This document shows positions 7,568 to 13,638 of a DNA stretch of 14,998 nucleotides, piece by piece; the first letter of the stretch is position 1, and every line of letters begins with the position of its first letter. The notes beneath the pieces were generated by a model, which worked only from the letters and a program-made list of their open reading frames with translations, made no database searches and was not told where the DNA came from. A program made the position numbers and the translations under genes. Location: assembly GCA_003566795.1 (NCBI GenBank), contig PXBU01000060.1, forward strand, positions 1-14,998. The letters are read 5' to 3'. The DNA is from Puniceicoccaceae bacterium (lineage in GTDB: Bacteria; Verrucomicrobiota; Verrucomicrobiia; Opitutales; Coraliomargaritaceae).

Positions 7568-7780
7568 CTAGGCCTCCTGAGTCTCCTCATCAAGCTGGTA
7601 GGTGATTTTACCCTCCATGATCTCACGCAGTGCCATGTCCTCTGCAGACAGACGCTCCAACGACTCCACCAATGGCTTGTAGCCGCTCTTCAACTGCTTC
7701 GCGCTGCGCGACACCACGTTGACCAAAATCATTGGGTCGGTAATGACCTTCTGGGCTTCCTTTAAATAATCGTCTCTCAA
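7568..7780 (-). CDS. rpoZ: DNA-directed RNA polymerase omega subunit
   Basis: The 70-residue product matches the small omega subunit, which stabilises the beta' chain of RNA polymerase. Diagnostic stretches are PMILVNVVSRSAKQLKSGYK (residues 16-35), with the ..NVVSRRVRQL-like and SGYKPLV patterns, and AEDMALREIMEGKITYQL (46-63), corresponding to the conserved D.ALrEI.eGKI.Y block. The start is TTG at 7780, supported by AGAGAGA shortly upstream; no ATG or GTG is available before the conserved region. It is the first gene of the leftward run rpoZ-smpB-thrB-Minf_1886-M16 and is divergent from rplM. Short length and a TTG start make it easy to miss in automated calling. Confidence 0.92.
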   Translation of the reverse strand: MRDDYLKEAQKVITDPMILVNVVSRSAKQLKSGYKPLVESLERLSAEDMALREIMEGKITYQLDEETQEA

Positions 7781-7785
7781 AGTAT

Positions 7786-7792
7786 TCTCTCT
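7786..7792 (-). promoter_or_regulatory. Ribosome binding site of rpoZ
   Basis: The - strand reads AGAGAGA, five bases before the TTG start codon at 7780. It supports the unusual start codon, as nearly all other genes here lack a purine-rich leader. Confidence 0.5.
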
Positions 7793-7899
7793 GCTGAATT
7801 AAAATAGAAAAACAGAGAAAAATGCCGCAGCTCTCCTGCATTGCAAGTAAATTCTCCCGTCGCCAAAACTCGCAAACTCGAAAATACTTCAAATTCCCA

Positions 7900-7927
7900 T
7901 TGACAGCGATTCGGGCGAATCTACTGT
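7900..7927 (+). promoter_or_regulatory. Candidate sigma-70-type promoter of rplM-rpsI
   Basis: A perfect -35 hexamer TTGACA (7900-7905) is followed after 16 bases by TACTGT (7922-7927), a weak -10. Transcription would start near 7934, giving a leader of only about 14 bases before the rplM ATG at 7948 with no Shine-Dalgarno. The -35 match is seen; promoter activity is inference. Confidence 0.5.
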
Positions 7928-7947
7928 TGCCCGCTTTTCCATAAATC

Positions 7948-8373
7948 ATGAAGACGACTTTATCGACAAACACAGATCACACAAAATCCTGGTTCATCGT
8001 GGATGCTGCCGAGGAAACCCTTGGGCGTGTGGCTGTAAAAATTGCTAACGTGCTGCGCGGCCGCCACAAGCCGACCTACACTCCGAGTGCCGACACGGGT
8101 GACTTTGTTGTGGTGATCAATGCTGAGAAGATCAAACTCTCCGGCAAAAAGAACACCAACAAAACCTACATGTTCTATTCCGGATGGATGGGCGGCGAAA
8201 GCTACGTCAATCTTAATGACATGCGCCAAAAGAAGCCTGCGTTCATCATCGAACACGCAGTAAAAGGCATGCTGCCCCGCAACCGGCTGGGGCGTCAAAT
8301 GATCAAAAAGCTGAAAGTTTATGCTGGTTCGGAACACCCGCACGAGGCGCAGCAACCCAAACCTTTGGTTTAA
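7948..8373 (+). CDS. rplM: 50S ribosomal protein L13 (uL13)
   Basis: The 141-residue protein matches uL13 along its whole length. It shows WFIVDAAEETLGRVAVKIA (15-33), the RGRHKPTYTPSADTGDFVVV region (37-56), NAEKIKLSGKK (58-68) and the family signature HAVKGMLPRNRLGRQMIKKL (103-122), then KVYAGSEHPHEAQQP. It is an early-assembling large-subunit protein that binds 23S rRNA. It is paired with rpsI 27 bases downstream, the usual bacterial L13-S9 operon. No Shine-Dalgarno is present before the ATG; the leader is pyrimidine- and A-rich. Confidence 0.98.
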   Translation: MKTTLSTNTDHTKSWFIVDAAEETLGRVAVKIANVLRGRHKPTYTPSADTGDFVVVINAEKIKLSGKKNTNKTYMFYSGWMGGESYVNLNDMRQKKPAFIIEHAVKGMLPRNRLGRQMIKKLKVYAGSEHPHEAQQPKPLV

Positions 8374-8400
8374 AATAATCTGGTTTAACTATATTTTATA

Positions 8401-8793
8401 ATGAGCGAAGAAACATTTGTATCCGTCGGCCGCCGCAAAAAGGCCATCGCACGTGTCCGCCTCACTCGCGGCAGCGGCAAACTGTTGGTGAATGGCAAGG
8501 AGCCGGAGCACTACTTCAAAGCAGAGGAATTCACGCGCGCTGCGCTCTCGCCTCTCGGTACTGTTGGTATGCGCGAGCAGGTTGACATCACTATTAAGGC
8601 CCAAGGCGGCGGCCTCAACGGCCAAGCCGGTGCCACTCGCTTGGGCATCGCCCGCGCACTGGAAAAGCTCAACAGTGAGCTGCGCCCTGAACTAAAAAAG
8701 GAGGGCCACATGAAGCGGGACCCCCGCTCCCGCGAGCGCAAGAAGTCCGGCCAACCCGGTGCGCGCAAAAACTTCCAGTTCTCCAAGCGCTAA
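8401..8793 (+). CDS. rpsI: 30S ribosomal protein S9 (uS9)
   Basis: The 130-residue protein has the uS9 hallmarks: GRRKKAIARVRL (10-21), GGGLNGQAGATRLGIARAL (69-87), the basic RDPRSRERKKSGQPGARKNF stretch (107-126) and the C-terminal SKR, which in the ribosome reaches the P-site tRNA anticodon. It is the second gene of the rplM-rpsI pair; its ATG follows an AT-rich 27-base gap with no Shine-Dalgarno. A strong terminator follows. Confidence 0.98.
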   Translation: MSEETFVSVGRRKKAIARVRLTRGSGKLLVNGKEPEHYFKAEEFTRAALSPLGTVGMREQVDITIKAQGGGLNGQAGATRLGIARALEKLNSELRPELKKEGHMKRDPRSRERKKSGQPGARKNFQFSKR

Positions 8794-8820
8794 GCCCGAC
8801 AGCACGGTCGCATTTTTGGC

Positions 8821-8860
8821 AACCCTCCAAGGCCGTGCATGGTGCCTTGGAGGGTTTTTT
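8821..8860 (+). terminator. Rho-independent terminator after rpsI
   Basis: A perfect 13-bp inverted repeat (AACCCTCCAAGGC / GCCTTGGAGGGTT) with a 10-base loop runs into six T. It closes the rplM-rpsI unit and separates it from argC, which begins 48 bases farther on. Confidence 0.95.
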
Positions 8861-8908
8861 GTTTATTAAATTCCAGATCATTAGCCATTTCTCACCCCCT
8901 CAATTCCT

Positions 8909-9931
8909 ATGAACGCAGCTATCATCGGTGCCTCCGGCTTCTCCGGCGAAGAACTCGTCCGGATTCTTGCCACTCACCCAAACGTGACCCTCGCCGCCGT
9001 CACTTCCCGTTCACTGGCCGGTCAAAAAGTAGCGGATGTGATGCCGTCGCTGCGCCATAAAGTGGGCGAATTGGAGTTTACCGCATCCGATCCGGCGGAC
9101 TTGGCTGCCAGCTCCGGGATCGAGATCTTTTTTCTCGCCCTCCCCCATGGGGTCGCTGCCGAATTTGCCGATCCGCTCTACCAGGCCGGCAAGACCGTCA
9201 TCGATCTGAGTGCCGACTTCCGGCTGGGCTCAACCCGCACCTATCAGGAATACTACGGTCAACCCCACCCGGCGCCGCACCTCCTCGCAGCGGCCGCTTA
9301 TGTAATCCCCGAACTCACCGAGCCGAAGTGGAAGTCCGCTTCGCTGATCGCCTGCCCCGGCTGTTACCCTACCAGTATTCAGCTGGCACTGTACCCTTTG
9401 CTGGTAGCTGGCCTGATCGAAACCCAGGGCATCGTCATCAACAGTTGCAGCGCTGTCAGCGGCGCGGGCCGGAAAGTGGCTGAGGATTTTATCTTCTGCG
9501 AGCGCAACGAGAGCATGAAGGCTTATGCGCTCCCCAAACACCGGCACCTGCCGGAAATTGAGGAACAGCTGGCCAAGGCCGCCTTCACCGACTGCATCGT
9601 GCAGTTTAGTCCACACTTGGCACCGATGAACCGCGGCATTTCGACCACCATCGTCGCCAAGGCCAAGACCAGTATCGAGCAGCTCTACACCACCTGGCAC
9701 AAGGCATACGCGGACAAGCCCTTCGTCAGCGTGCTTCCCAGCGGCACCTTTCCGAACACCAAGCACGTCAGCGGCACCAACCGGGCCGACATCGCTGCGG
9801 TCTATGACCCACGGACCGGCAATTTCGTGATCAACTCCGTCATCGATAATCTGGTTAAAGGTGCCAGCGGCCAGGCGGTGCAAATCATGAACCTCAAGTT
9901 TGGTTTTGAGGAAACCGCCGGGCTCTTGTAA
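8909..9931 (+). CDS. argC: N-acetyl-gamma-glutamyl-phosphate reductase
   Basis: ArgC reduces N-acetylglutamyl phosphate to the semialdehyde with NADPH, the third step of arginine synthesis. The 340-residue protein starts with the Rossmann loop GASGFSGEEL (7-16), and has the VIDLSADFRL segment (97-106), the active-site cysteine in CPGCYPTS (C152), the SAVSGAGRK loop (181-189) and a histidine-containing KHRHLPEIE block (210-218) that holds the catalytic His. The length fits the family. It opens the argC-J-B-D-F cluster after the rpsI terminator; no ArgR-type operator or Shine-Dalgarno is obvious in the 48-base leader. A 185-bp repeat-bearing gap separates it from argJ. Confidence 0.97.
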   Translation: MNAAIIGASGFSGEELVRILATHPNVTLAAVTSRSLAGQKVADVMPSLRHKVGELEFTASDPADLAASSGIEIFFLALPHGVAAEFADPLYQAGKTVIDLSADFRLGSTRTYQEYYGQPHPAPHLLAAAAYVIPELTEPKWKSASLIACPGCYPTSIQLALYPLLVAGLIETQGIVINSCSAVSGAGRKVAEDFIFCERNESMKAYALPKHRHLPEIEEQLAKAAFTDCIVQFSPHLAPMNRGISTTIVAKAKTSIEQLYTTWHKAYADKPFVSVLPSGTFPNTKHVSGTNRADIAAVYDPRTGNFVINSVIDNLVKGASGQAVQIMNLKFGFEETAGLL

Positions 9932-9933
9932 AC

Positions 9934-9972
9934 GCCGAACATTCAACATCGAACTTCGAATATTGAATGCTT
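9934..9972 (+). repeat. Degenerate palindromic AACATT/TTCGAA word repeat, argC-argJ gap, copy 1
   Basis: Directly after the argC stop the sequence runs through words such as ACATTCAAC, ATCGAAC, TTCGAATATTGAAT. It forms an imperfect inverted repeat centred near the CGAACTTCG core, with CATTCAA on the left matched by TTGAATG on the right. Related words occur before argJ and between argD and argF. The function is unknown; it could act as an RNA hairpin. Confidence 0.65.
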
Positions 9973-10039
9973 AACCATGAGCTTCCCCATCTTCGGAAAA
10001 CTTCCTTGCTAAATTCGCATATTAATCTCGCGGACTAAG

Positions 10040-10090
10040 CTTTCCAGTTAACCTTCTTGTCAAAATTCAACGTCCAACGCTCAACGTTCA
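10040..10090 (+). repeat. TTTCCAGTTAAC word and TTCAACGT-type repeat before argJ
   Basis: CTTTCCAGTTAAC (10040-10052) shares a 12-base word exactly with the argB-argD gap. It is followed by ATTCAACGTCCAACGCTC and AACGTTCA, a tandem set of 8-9-base words of the form (T/C)CAACG(T/C). These repeats allow a spurious in-frame N-terminal extension of argJ (FNVQRSTF). No gene, tRNA or riboswitch is seen in the rest of the 185-bp gap. Confidence 0.65.
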
Positions 10091-10116
10091 CCCCCGCTCC
10101 TCCCCCCCCTCCGCTC

Positions 10117-11346
10117 ATGATCCCGATCATACTTCTCGAAAATTCAAACGGGCTGACCGACTGTCCCGGCTTTAAGGCTGCCGGTGCCGCATGTGATGTG
10201 CGGGAACTGGGGGACATGGAGCGACTCGACCTCGCAATGGTTGCCGCCGATAAGCCCTGCTCTGCCGCAGGTGTTTTCACCCTCAACGACATCTGCGCCG
10301 CGCCGGTGCGCCTGTGCAAAGAGATCCTTCCCCGCAGCGGCAATAAAGTGGCGGGGTTCGTCGCCAACAGCGGCAACGCCAACGCTGCCACGGGCGAACA
10401 AGGCATGGCAGATGCCAAGGAGATGGGCGCACTGGCACAACTCAGCTCCGGGATCGGGGCGCCTTTTCTCGTCTGCTCGACCGGGCGTATCGGCCGCAAG
10501 TTGCCGATGGAGCGAGTCGAATCCGGCATCCAAACCGCTGCGGGAAAACTTTCCGACGACGCCCAGTCCTCACTCAATGCCGCCGATGCGATTCTGACTT
10601 CCGACACCCGGCGCAAAGTCGCGACCGCACAGTTCAACTTCGAAGGCCAGACAGTCACGGTTTCGGGCATGGCCAAAGGCGCTGGCATGATCGAGCCCAA
10701 TATGGCGACCATGCTCGCCTTTCTCACAACAGATGTCATTGCCAACAGCGAGCAACTGAAGCACGTGCTCACCGCTGCAGTTAACCAGACCTTCAACCGG
10801 ATCTCGGTCGACGGGGACATGAGCACCAACGACACCGTATTGCTGTTTGCTAACGGAAAGTCGGGCGTCGATCCATGGGACGGCCCGGCGGATCTACTGT
10901 TCGCATTCAAAGAGGCCGTCTTCAAAGTATGTGAGCGCCTGGCTGAGCTCATTGTCGGGGATGGCGAAAAAGTAACCAAACTGGTAGAGCTCATGGTGCA
11001 AGGCTGCCCCCGCGTGCAGGATGCGGAAAAGGTGGCCCGCACGGTGGGCAATTCACTCCTGGTCAAAGCCTCGTGGTATGGCTCCGACCCTAACTGGGGC
11101 CGTCTTGCCAGTGCCGCCGGTGACGCCAGCGTCGGCCTGAAGGAAGAACTATTGGACATCCACTACGACGACGTGCCCGCGCTGCTCAAAGGCGTGCCGC
11201 AAGATACCCGCGTGGCCGATTGGAAGGCGGTCGTCGCCAAGAAGCGCTTCCGCATCACGATTAATCTCAATCAAGGCAACCGCGACTTTCGCCTCCTCAC
11301 CTCTGACCTCAGCGAAGCCTACGTGAACTTCAATAAGTCCGAGTAG
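10117..11346 (+). CDS. argJ: Glutamate N-acetyltransferase / ornithine acetyltransferase
   Basis: ArgJ moves the acetyl group from N-acetylornithine to glutamate, recycling it within arginine synthesis; some members also use acetyl-CoA. The 409-residue precursor self-cleaves before the Thr of the MATML motif: KGAGMIEPNMATMLAF gives A197|T198, with T198 the N-terminal nucleophile of the beta chain. The oxyanion-hole pair is T122-G123 in CSTGRIG. Further landmarks are FVANSGNANAATG (81-93), the ISVDGDMSTNDT stretch, SDPNWGR and the C-terminal SDLSEAYV. The ATG at 10117 is chosen because the frame upstream (TTG at 10057) translates the word repeat and a proline run, not family sequence. The base run before this ATG is C-rich, with no Shine-Dalgarno. 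Confidence 0.96.
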   Translation: MIPIILLENSNGLTDCPGFKAAGAACDVRELGDMERLDLAMVAADKPCSAAGVFTLNDICAAPVRLCKEILPRSGNKVAGFVANSGNANAATGEQGMADAKEMGALAQLSSGIGAPFLVCSTGRIGRKLPMERVESGIQTAAGKLSDDAQSSLNAADAILTSDTRRKVATAQFNFEGQTVTVSGMAKGAGMIEPNMATMLAFLTTDVIANSEQLKHVLTAAVNQTFNRISVDGDMSTNDTVLLFANGKSGVDPWDGPADLLFAFKEAVFKVCERLAELIVGDGEKVTKLVELMVQGCPRVQDAEKVARTVGNSLLVKASWYGSDPNWGRLASAAGDASVGLKEELLDIHYDDVPALLKGVPQDTRVADWKAVVAKKRFRITINLNQGNRDFRLLTSDLSEAYVNFNKSE

Positions 11347-11351
11347 CCCGA

Positions 11352-11388
11352 AGCCATCTCAGCCATCAGCCATTAGAAATTAGAAATT
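11352..11388 (+). repeat. AGCCATC and TAGAAAT tandem words before argB
   Basis: AGCCAT occurs three times (11352, 11361, 11368), partly in tandem, followed by two adjoining copies of TAGAAAT (11374-11387). This fills nearly all of the 46-base argJ-argB gap. The word differs from those in the other arg junctions, but the style (short, degenerate, 7-9-base period) is the same. Confidence 0.7.
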
Positions 11389-11392
11389 TTCC

Positions 11393-12283
11393 ATGACCGA
11401 CATTTCGCAACTCGACGTCACCACCAAGTCAGCCGTTCTACTCGAAGCACTGCCCTACGTGCAGCGCTTCCGGGACGCGATTTTCGTGGTGAAATACGGC
11501 GGTGCCTTCATGGATGATGCGGATCCTGCCGTGCGCACCCGCGTCGCCACGGATATTGCGTTCCTTTCTGCCGTGGGCATTAAGGTCGTCGTCGTGCACG
11601 GCGGCGGCAAGGCCATCACCCGCGCTCTGGCAGAGGCGCAGGTGCAGACCCGCTTCGAACACGGCCTGCGGGTGACCGACGAGGCTTCCGTCAAGATCGT
11701 CGAACACACGCTTAACAAAATCGTCAATCTCGACATCTGCGAAATACTTCAGGCCAAGAACGCGCGTCCGCTCGGCATCCATGGCAACAGCATCCTCGTC
11801 TGCGACAAAAAAGAAGTCGAAGTGAATGGGGCAGCTGTCGATGTGGGCTTCGTGGGCGAGACCCACACCGTAAAAACCAAGGTGATTAAGAAAGCTCTGA
11901 GCGATGGTTATATCCCCGTCATCTCCCCCATCGCGCTGGACGACCAAGGACAAGTCCACAACACCAACGCCGACGCAGCCGCTGCACGCGTTGCCGCTGC
12001 GCTGCGGGCCCGGCGGCTGGTCTACCTCTGCGACGTGCCCGGACTGATGCGCAATATCGATGACCCGGATTCACTAATTTCCACGCTCAAAGTCGACGAA
12101 GTCGCGGACCTGGTCCGCAACGGGACGATTAGTAAAGGCATGATCCCGAAAACCGATAGCGCCGTCAGAGCCCTCAAGAACGGTGTCCACCGCGTCCACT
12201 TCATCGACGGCGAACAGCCGCATAGCCTCCTGCTCGAAATTTTCACCGATAAGGGCGTCGGCACGGAGATTGTGAACGGTTAG
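11393..12283 (+). CDS. argB: Acetylglutamate kinase
   Basis: ArgB phosphorylates N-acetylglutamate, the second step of the pathway and the usual control point. The 296-residue protein (amino acid kinase fold) shows VVKYGGAFM with K34, the glycine-rich VVHGGGKAIT (67-76), the FEHGLRVTD acetylglutamate-contact segment, and the NTNADAAAARVAAAL...LVYLCDVPGL nucleotide-site region, ending KGVGTEIV. The N-terminal helix (TKSAVLLEALPYVQRF, 11-26) ahead of the kinase core is the element that in related enzymes builds arginine-sensitive hexamers. It is therefore probably feedback-inhibited by arginine, which fits a cluster with ArgJ. It lies 46 bp after argJ and has no Shine-Dalgarno. Confidence 0.97.
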   Translation: MTDISQLDVTTKSAVLLEALPYVQRFRDAIFVVKYGGAFMDDADPAVRTRVATDIAFLSAVGIKVVVVHGGGKAITRALAEAQVQTRFEHGLRVTDEASVKIVEHTLNKIVNLDICEILQAKNARPLGIHGNSILVCDKKEVEVNGAAVDVGFVGETHTVKTKVIKKALSDGYIPVISPIALDDQGQVHNTNADAAAARVAAALRARRLVYLCDVPGLMRNIDDPDSLISTLKVDEVADLVRNGTISKGMIPKTDSAVRALKNGVHRVHFIDGEQPHSLLLEIFTDKGVGTEIVNG

Positions 12284-12296
12284 CCGTGCATAATTT

Positions 12297-12333
12297 CTGT
12301 TCCCAGTTTCCAGTTCTCCTGTTTCCAGTTAAC
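12297..12333 (+). repeat. GTTTCCAGTT repeat in the argB-argD gap
   Basis: GTTTCCAGTT occurs at 12306-12315 and 12321-12330, a 15-base period with CTCCT between, preceded by the related CTGTTCCCAG. The second copy continues to TTTCCAGTTAAC, identical to the word before argJ at 10041-10052. Spacing and length do not fit a CRISPR array. Confidence 0.7.
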
Positions 12334-12352
12334 ACAGTCCGAACAATTAATC

Positions 12353-13543
12353 ATGAACCACCATCAAACCCTGGCCAAAAACTACGGCGCACCCGCTTTT
12401 AACGCGGTGCGGGGCGATGGGCTGTATCTCTACGACGAAAGCGGCAAGCGCTACCTGGATTTCGGCTCGGGCATCGCGGTGACCTCGGTGGGCCACTCCC
12501 ACCCGAAATGGGTGCATGCTGTGCAGGCACAAGCCGCCAACCTAGTACATTGCAGCAACCTCTACGGCATCCCCGGCCAGCAGAAGCTGGCCGACCGACT
12601 GGTGGCGAAAGCGGGCCCCGGACGGGTGCTCTTCTGCAACAGCGGGGCCGAGGCCAACGAGGCCCTCCTCAAGCTAGCCCGGCTCCATGGCAAGCAGCGC
12701 ACCAGCGAAGAGGGCAAGCGCTACACCGTGATCGGCGCGGAAAATGCCTTCCATGGCCGGACTTTTGGCGGGATGGCCGCCACCCCACAGGAAAAAATCC
12801 AGGGCGGCTTCCGCCCCATGCTGGACGGCTTCAAATTCGGCCAGCTCAACCGGATCGAAAGTTTCGACCGGCTGGTGGACGATTCCGTGGCGGCAGTCTT
12901 TATCGAGTCCATTCAGGGCGAGGGCGGCATCTTCCCCGCCGAACCCGGCTTCCTGCGCGAGCTACGGGCCCTCTGCACCGAGCGGAACGCTCTCCTCATG
13001 CTCGACGAGGTGCAGTGCGGCATCGGTCGCAGCGGACACTTCTTCGCCTACGAGGCCAGCGGCATCCTGCCCGATGCCATCGGCATGGCCAAAGGGCTGG
13101 GCGGCGGCTTCCCCATCGGTGCCATCTGGGTGGCCGAAGCTTACGCGGAACTCTTCCAACCCGGCTCCCACGGTACCACTTTCGGCGGCAATCCGCTCGC
13201 TTGTGCCGCCGCCAATGCCGTCCTCGATATCATCGAGGAAGAAGAACTTCTCGAAAAAGTCCGGGCCAACAGCGCCACCTGGCATCAAGACATCCAAACG
13301 CTGGCCAATAAACACAGCGAACACATCGCTGGCATACGAGGTGCTGGCTATATGGTGGGCCTCGCCCTCAAACCTGAAGGCCTCAACCTCAAAATCGCCA
13401 ACGCCGCCCGGGAAAAGGGCCTCCTCGTCGTCCCCGCCGGCCAAAACACACTGCGCATGCTGCCAGCCCTCACCGCCAACCCCGAACAACTCAGCGAAGC
13501 CGTCGCCATTCTGGATGAGGCCTTTGCGAACGTCGAACGTTGA
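12353..13543 (+). CDS. argD: Acetylornithine aminotransferase (class III, PLP-dependent)
   Basis: ArgD transaminates N-acetylglutamate semialdehyde with glutamate to give N-acetylornithine. The 396-residue protein has the fold-type I landmarks: FGSGIAVTSVGHSHP (37-51), the phosphate-binding CNSGAEANEALLKLAR (95-110), AFHGRTFG (132-139), IQGEGG (187-192), the cofactor aspartate D218 in LMLDEVQCGIGRSG and the Schiff-base lysine K247 in GMAKGLGGGFPIGA. GTTFGGNPLACAAA follows as expected. Context between argB and argF supports acetylornithine rather than ornithine or GABA as substrate. The last codons (ANVER) are written by the AACGTCGAACGT repeat that continues downstream, so the extreme C-terminus looks repeat-derived. 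Confidence 0.96.
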   Translation: MNHHQTLAKNYGAPAFNAVRGDGLYLYDESGKRYLDFGSGIAVTSVGHSHPKWVHAVQAQAANLVHCSNLYGIPGQQKLADRLVAKAGPGRVLFCNSGAEANEALLKLARLHGKQRTSEEGKRYTVIGAENAFHGRTFGGMAATPQEKIQGGFRPMLDGFKFGQLNRIESFDRLVDDSVAAVFIESIQGEGGIFPAEPGFLRELRALCTERNALLMLDEVQCGIGRSGHFFAYEASGILPDAIGMAKGLGGGFPIGAIWVAEAYAELFQPGSHGTTFGGNPLACAAANAVLDIIEEEELLEKVRANSATWHQDIQTLANKHSEHIAGIRGAGYMVGLALKPEGLNLKIANAAREKGLLVVPAGQNTLRMLPALTANPEQLSEAVAILDEAFANVER

Positions 13544-13631
13544 AGATCCAACGTCGAATAATGAATTAAATCCGAACACTTCAAACCAAGGCATTCGATA
13601 TTCAGCGTTCGGCGTTGGACCTTCGAAGTTC
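13528..13631 (+). repeat. AACGTCGAACGTTGAA word repeat spanning the argD 3' end and argD-argF gap
   Basis: Words of the AACGTT/TTCGAA/AACGTCGAA type cover the end of argD and most of the 95-bp gap. A clear inverted repeat is ACGTTG-AAGATC-CAACGT (13538-13555), flanked by CGA and TCG. A second patch runs ATTCGATATTC, AGCGTTCGGCGTTGGA, CCTTCGAAGTTC up to just before argF. The style matches the argC-argJ gap. Confidence 0.7.
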
Positions 13632-13638
13632 ATGAAAA

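Larger units (their letters stand above)
7781..7947. promoter_or_regulatory. Divergent intergenic region between rpoZ and rplM
   Basis: These 167 bp separate two head-to-head units and must contain promoters for both. The side near rpoZ is AT-rich (runs of A/T at 7799-7823). No open frame, tRNA or hairpin leader is convincing here. The rplM promoter candidate is listed separately; no - strand promoter stood out well enough to place. Confidence 0.7.

Noticed and set aside
8861..8908. Arginine operator or riboswitch before argC
   Set aside because: The 48-base leader has no clear ARG-box palindrome or folded leader; nothing could be supported.
9230..9949. 239-codon - strand frame opposite argC
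   Set aside because: Antisense to the conserved argC active-site regions; no start signal or family match.
10035..11159. 374-codon open frame on the - strand across argJ
   Set aside because: It is antisense to a strongly conserved gene, rich in Ser/Ala/Pro without family features, and its end translates the word repeat (NVERWTLNF).
12297..12333. Possible CRISPR-like repeat before argD
   Set aside because: Only two 10-base repeats 15 bases apart, no uniform spacers and no cas genes.
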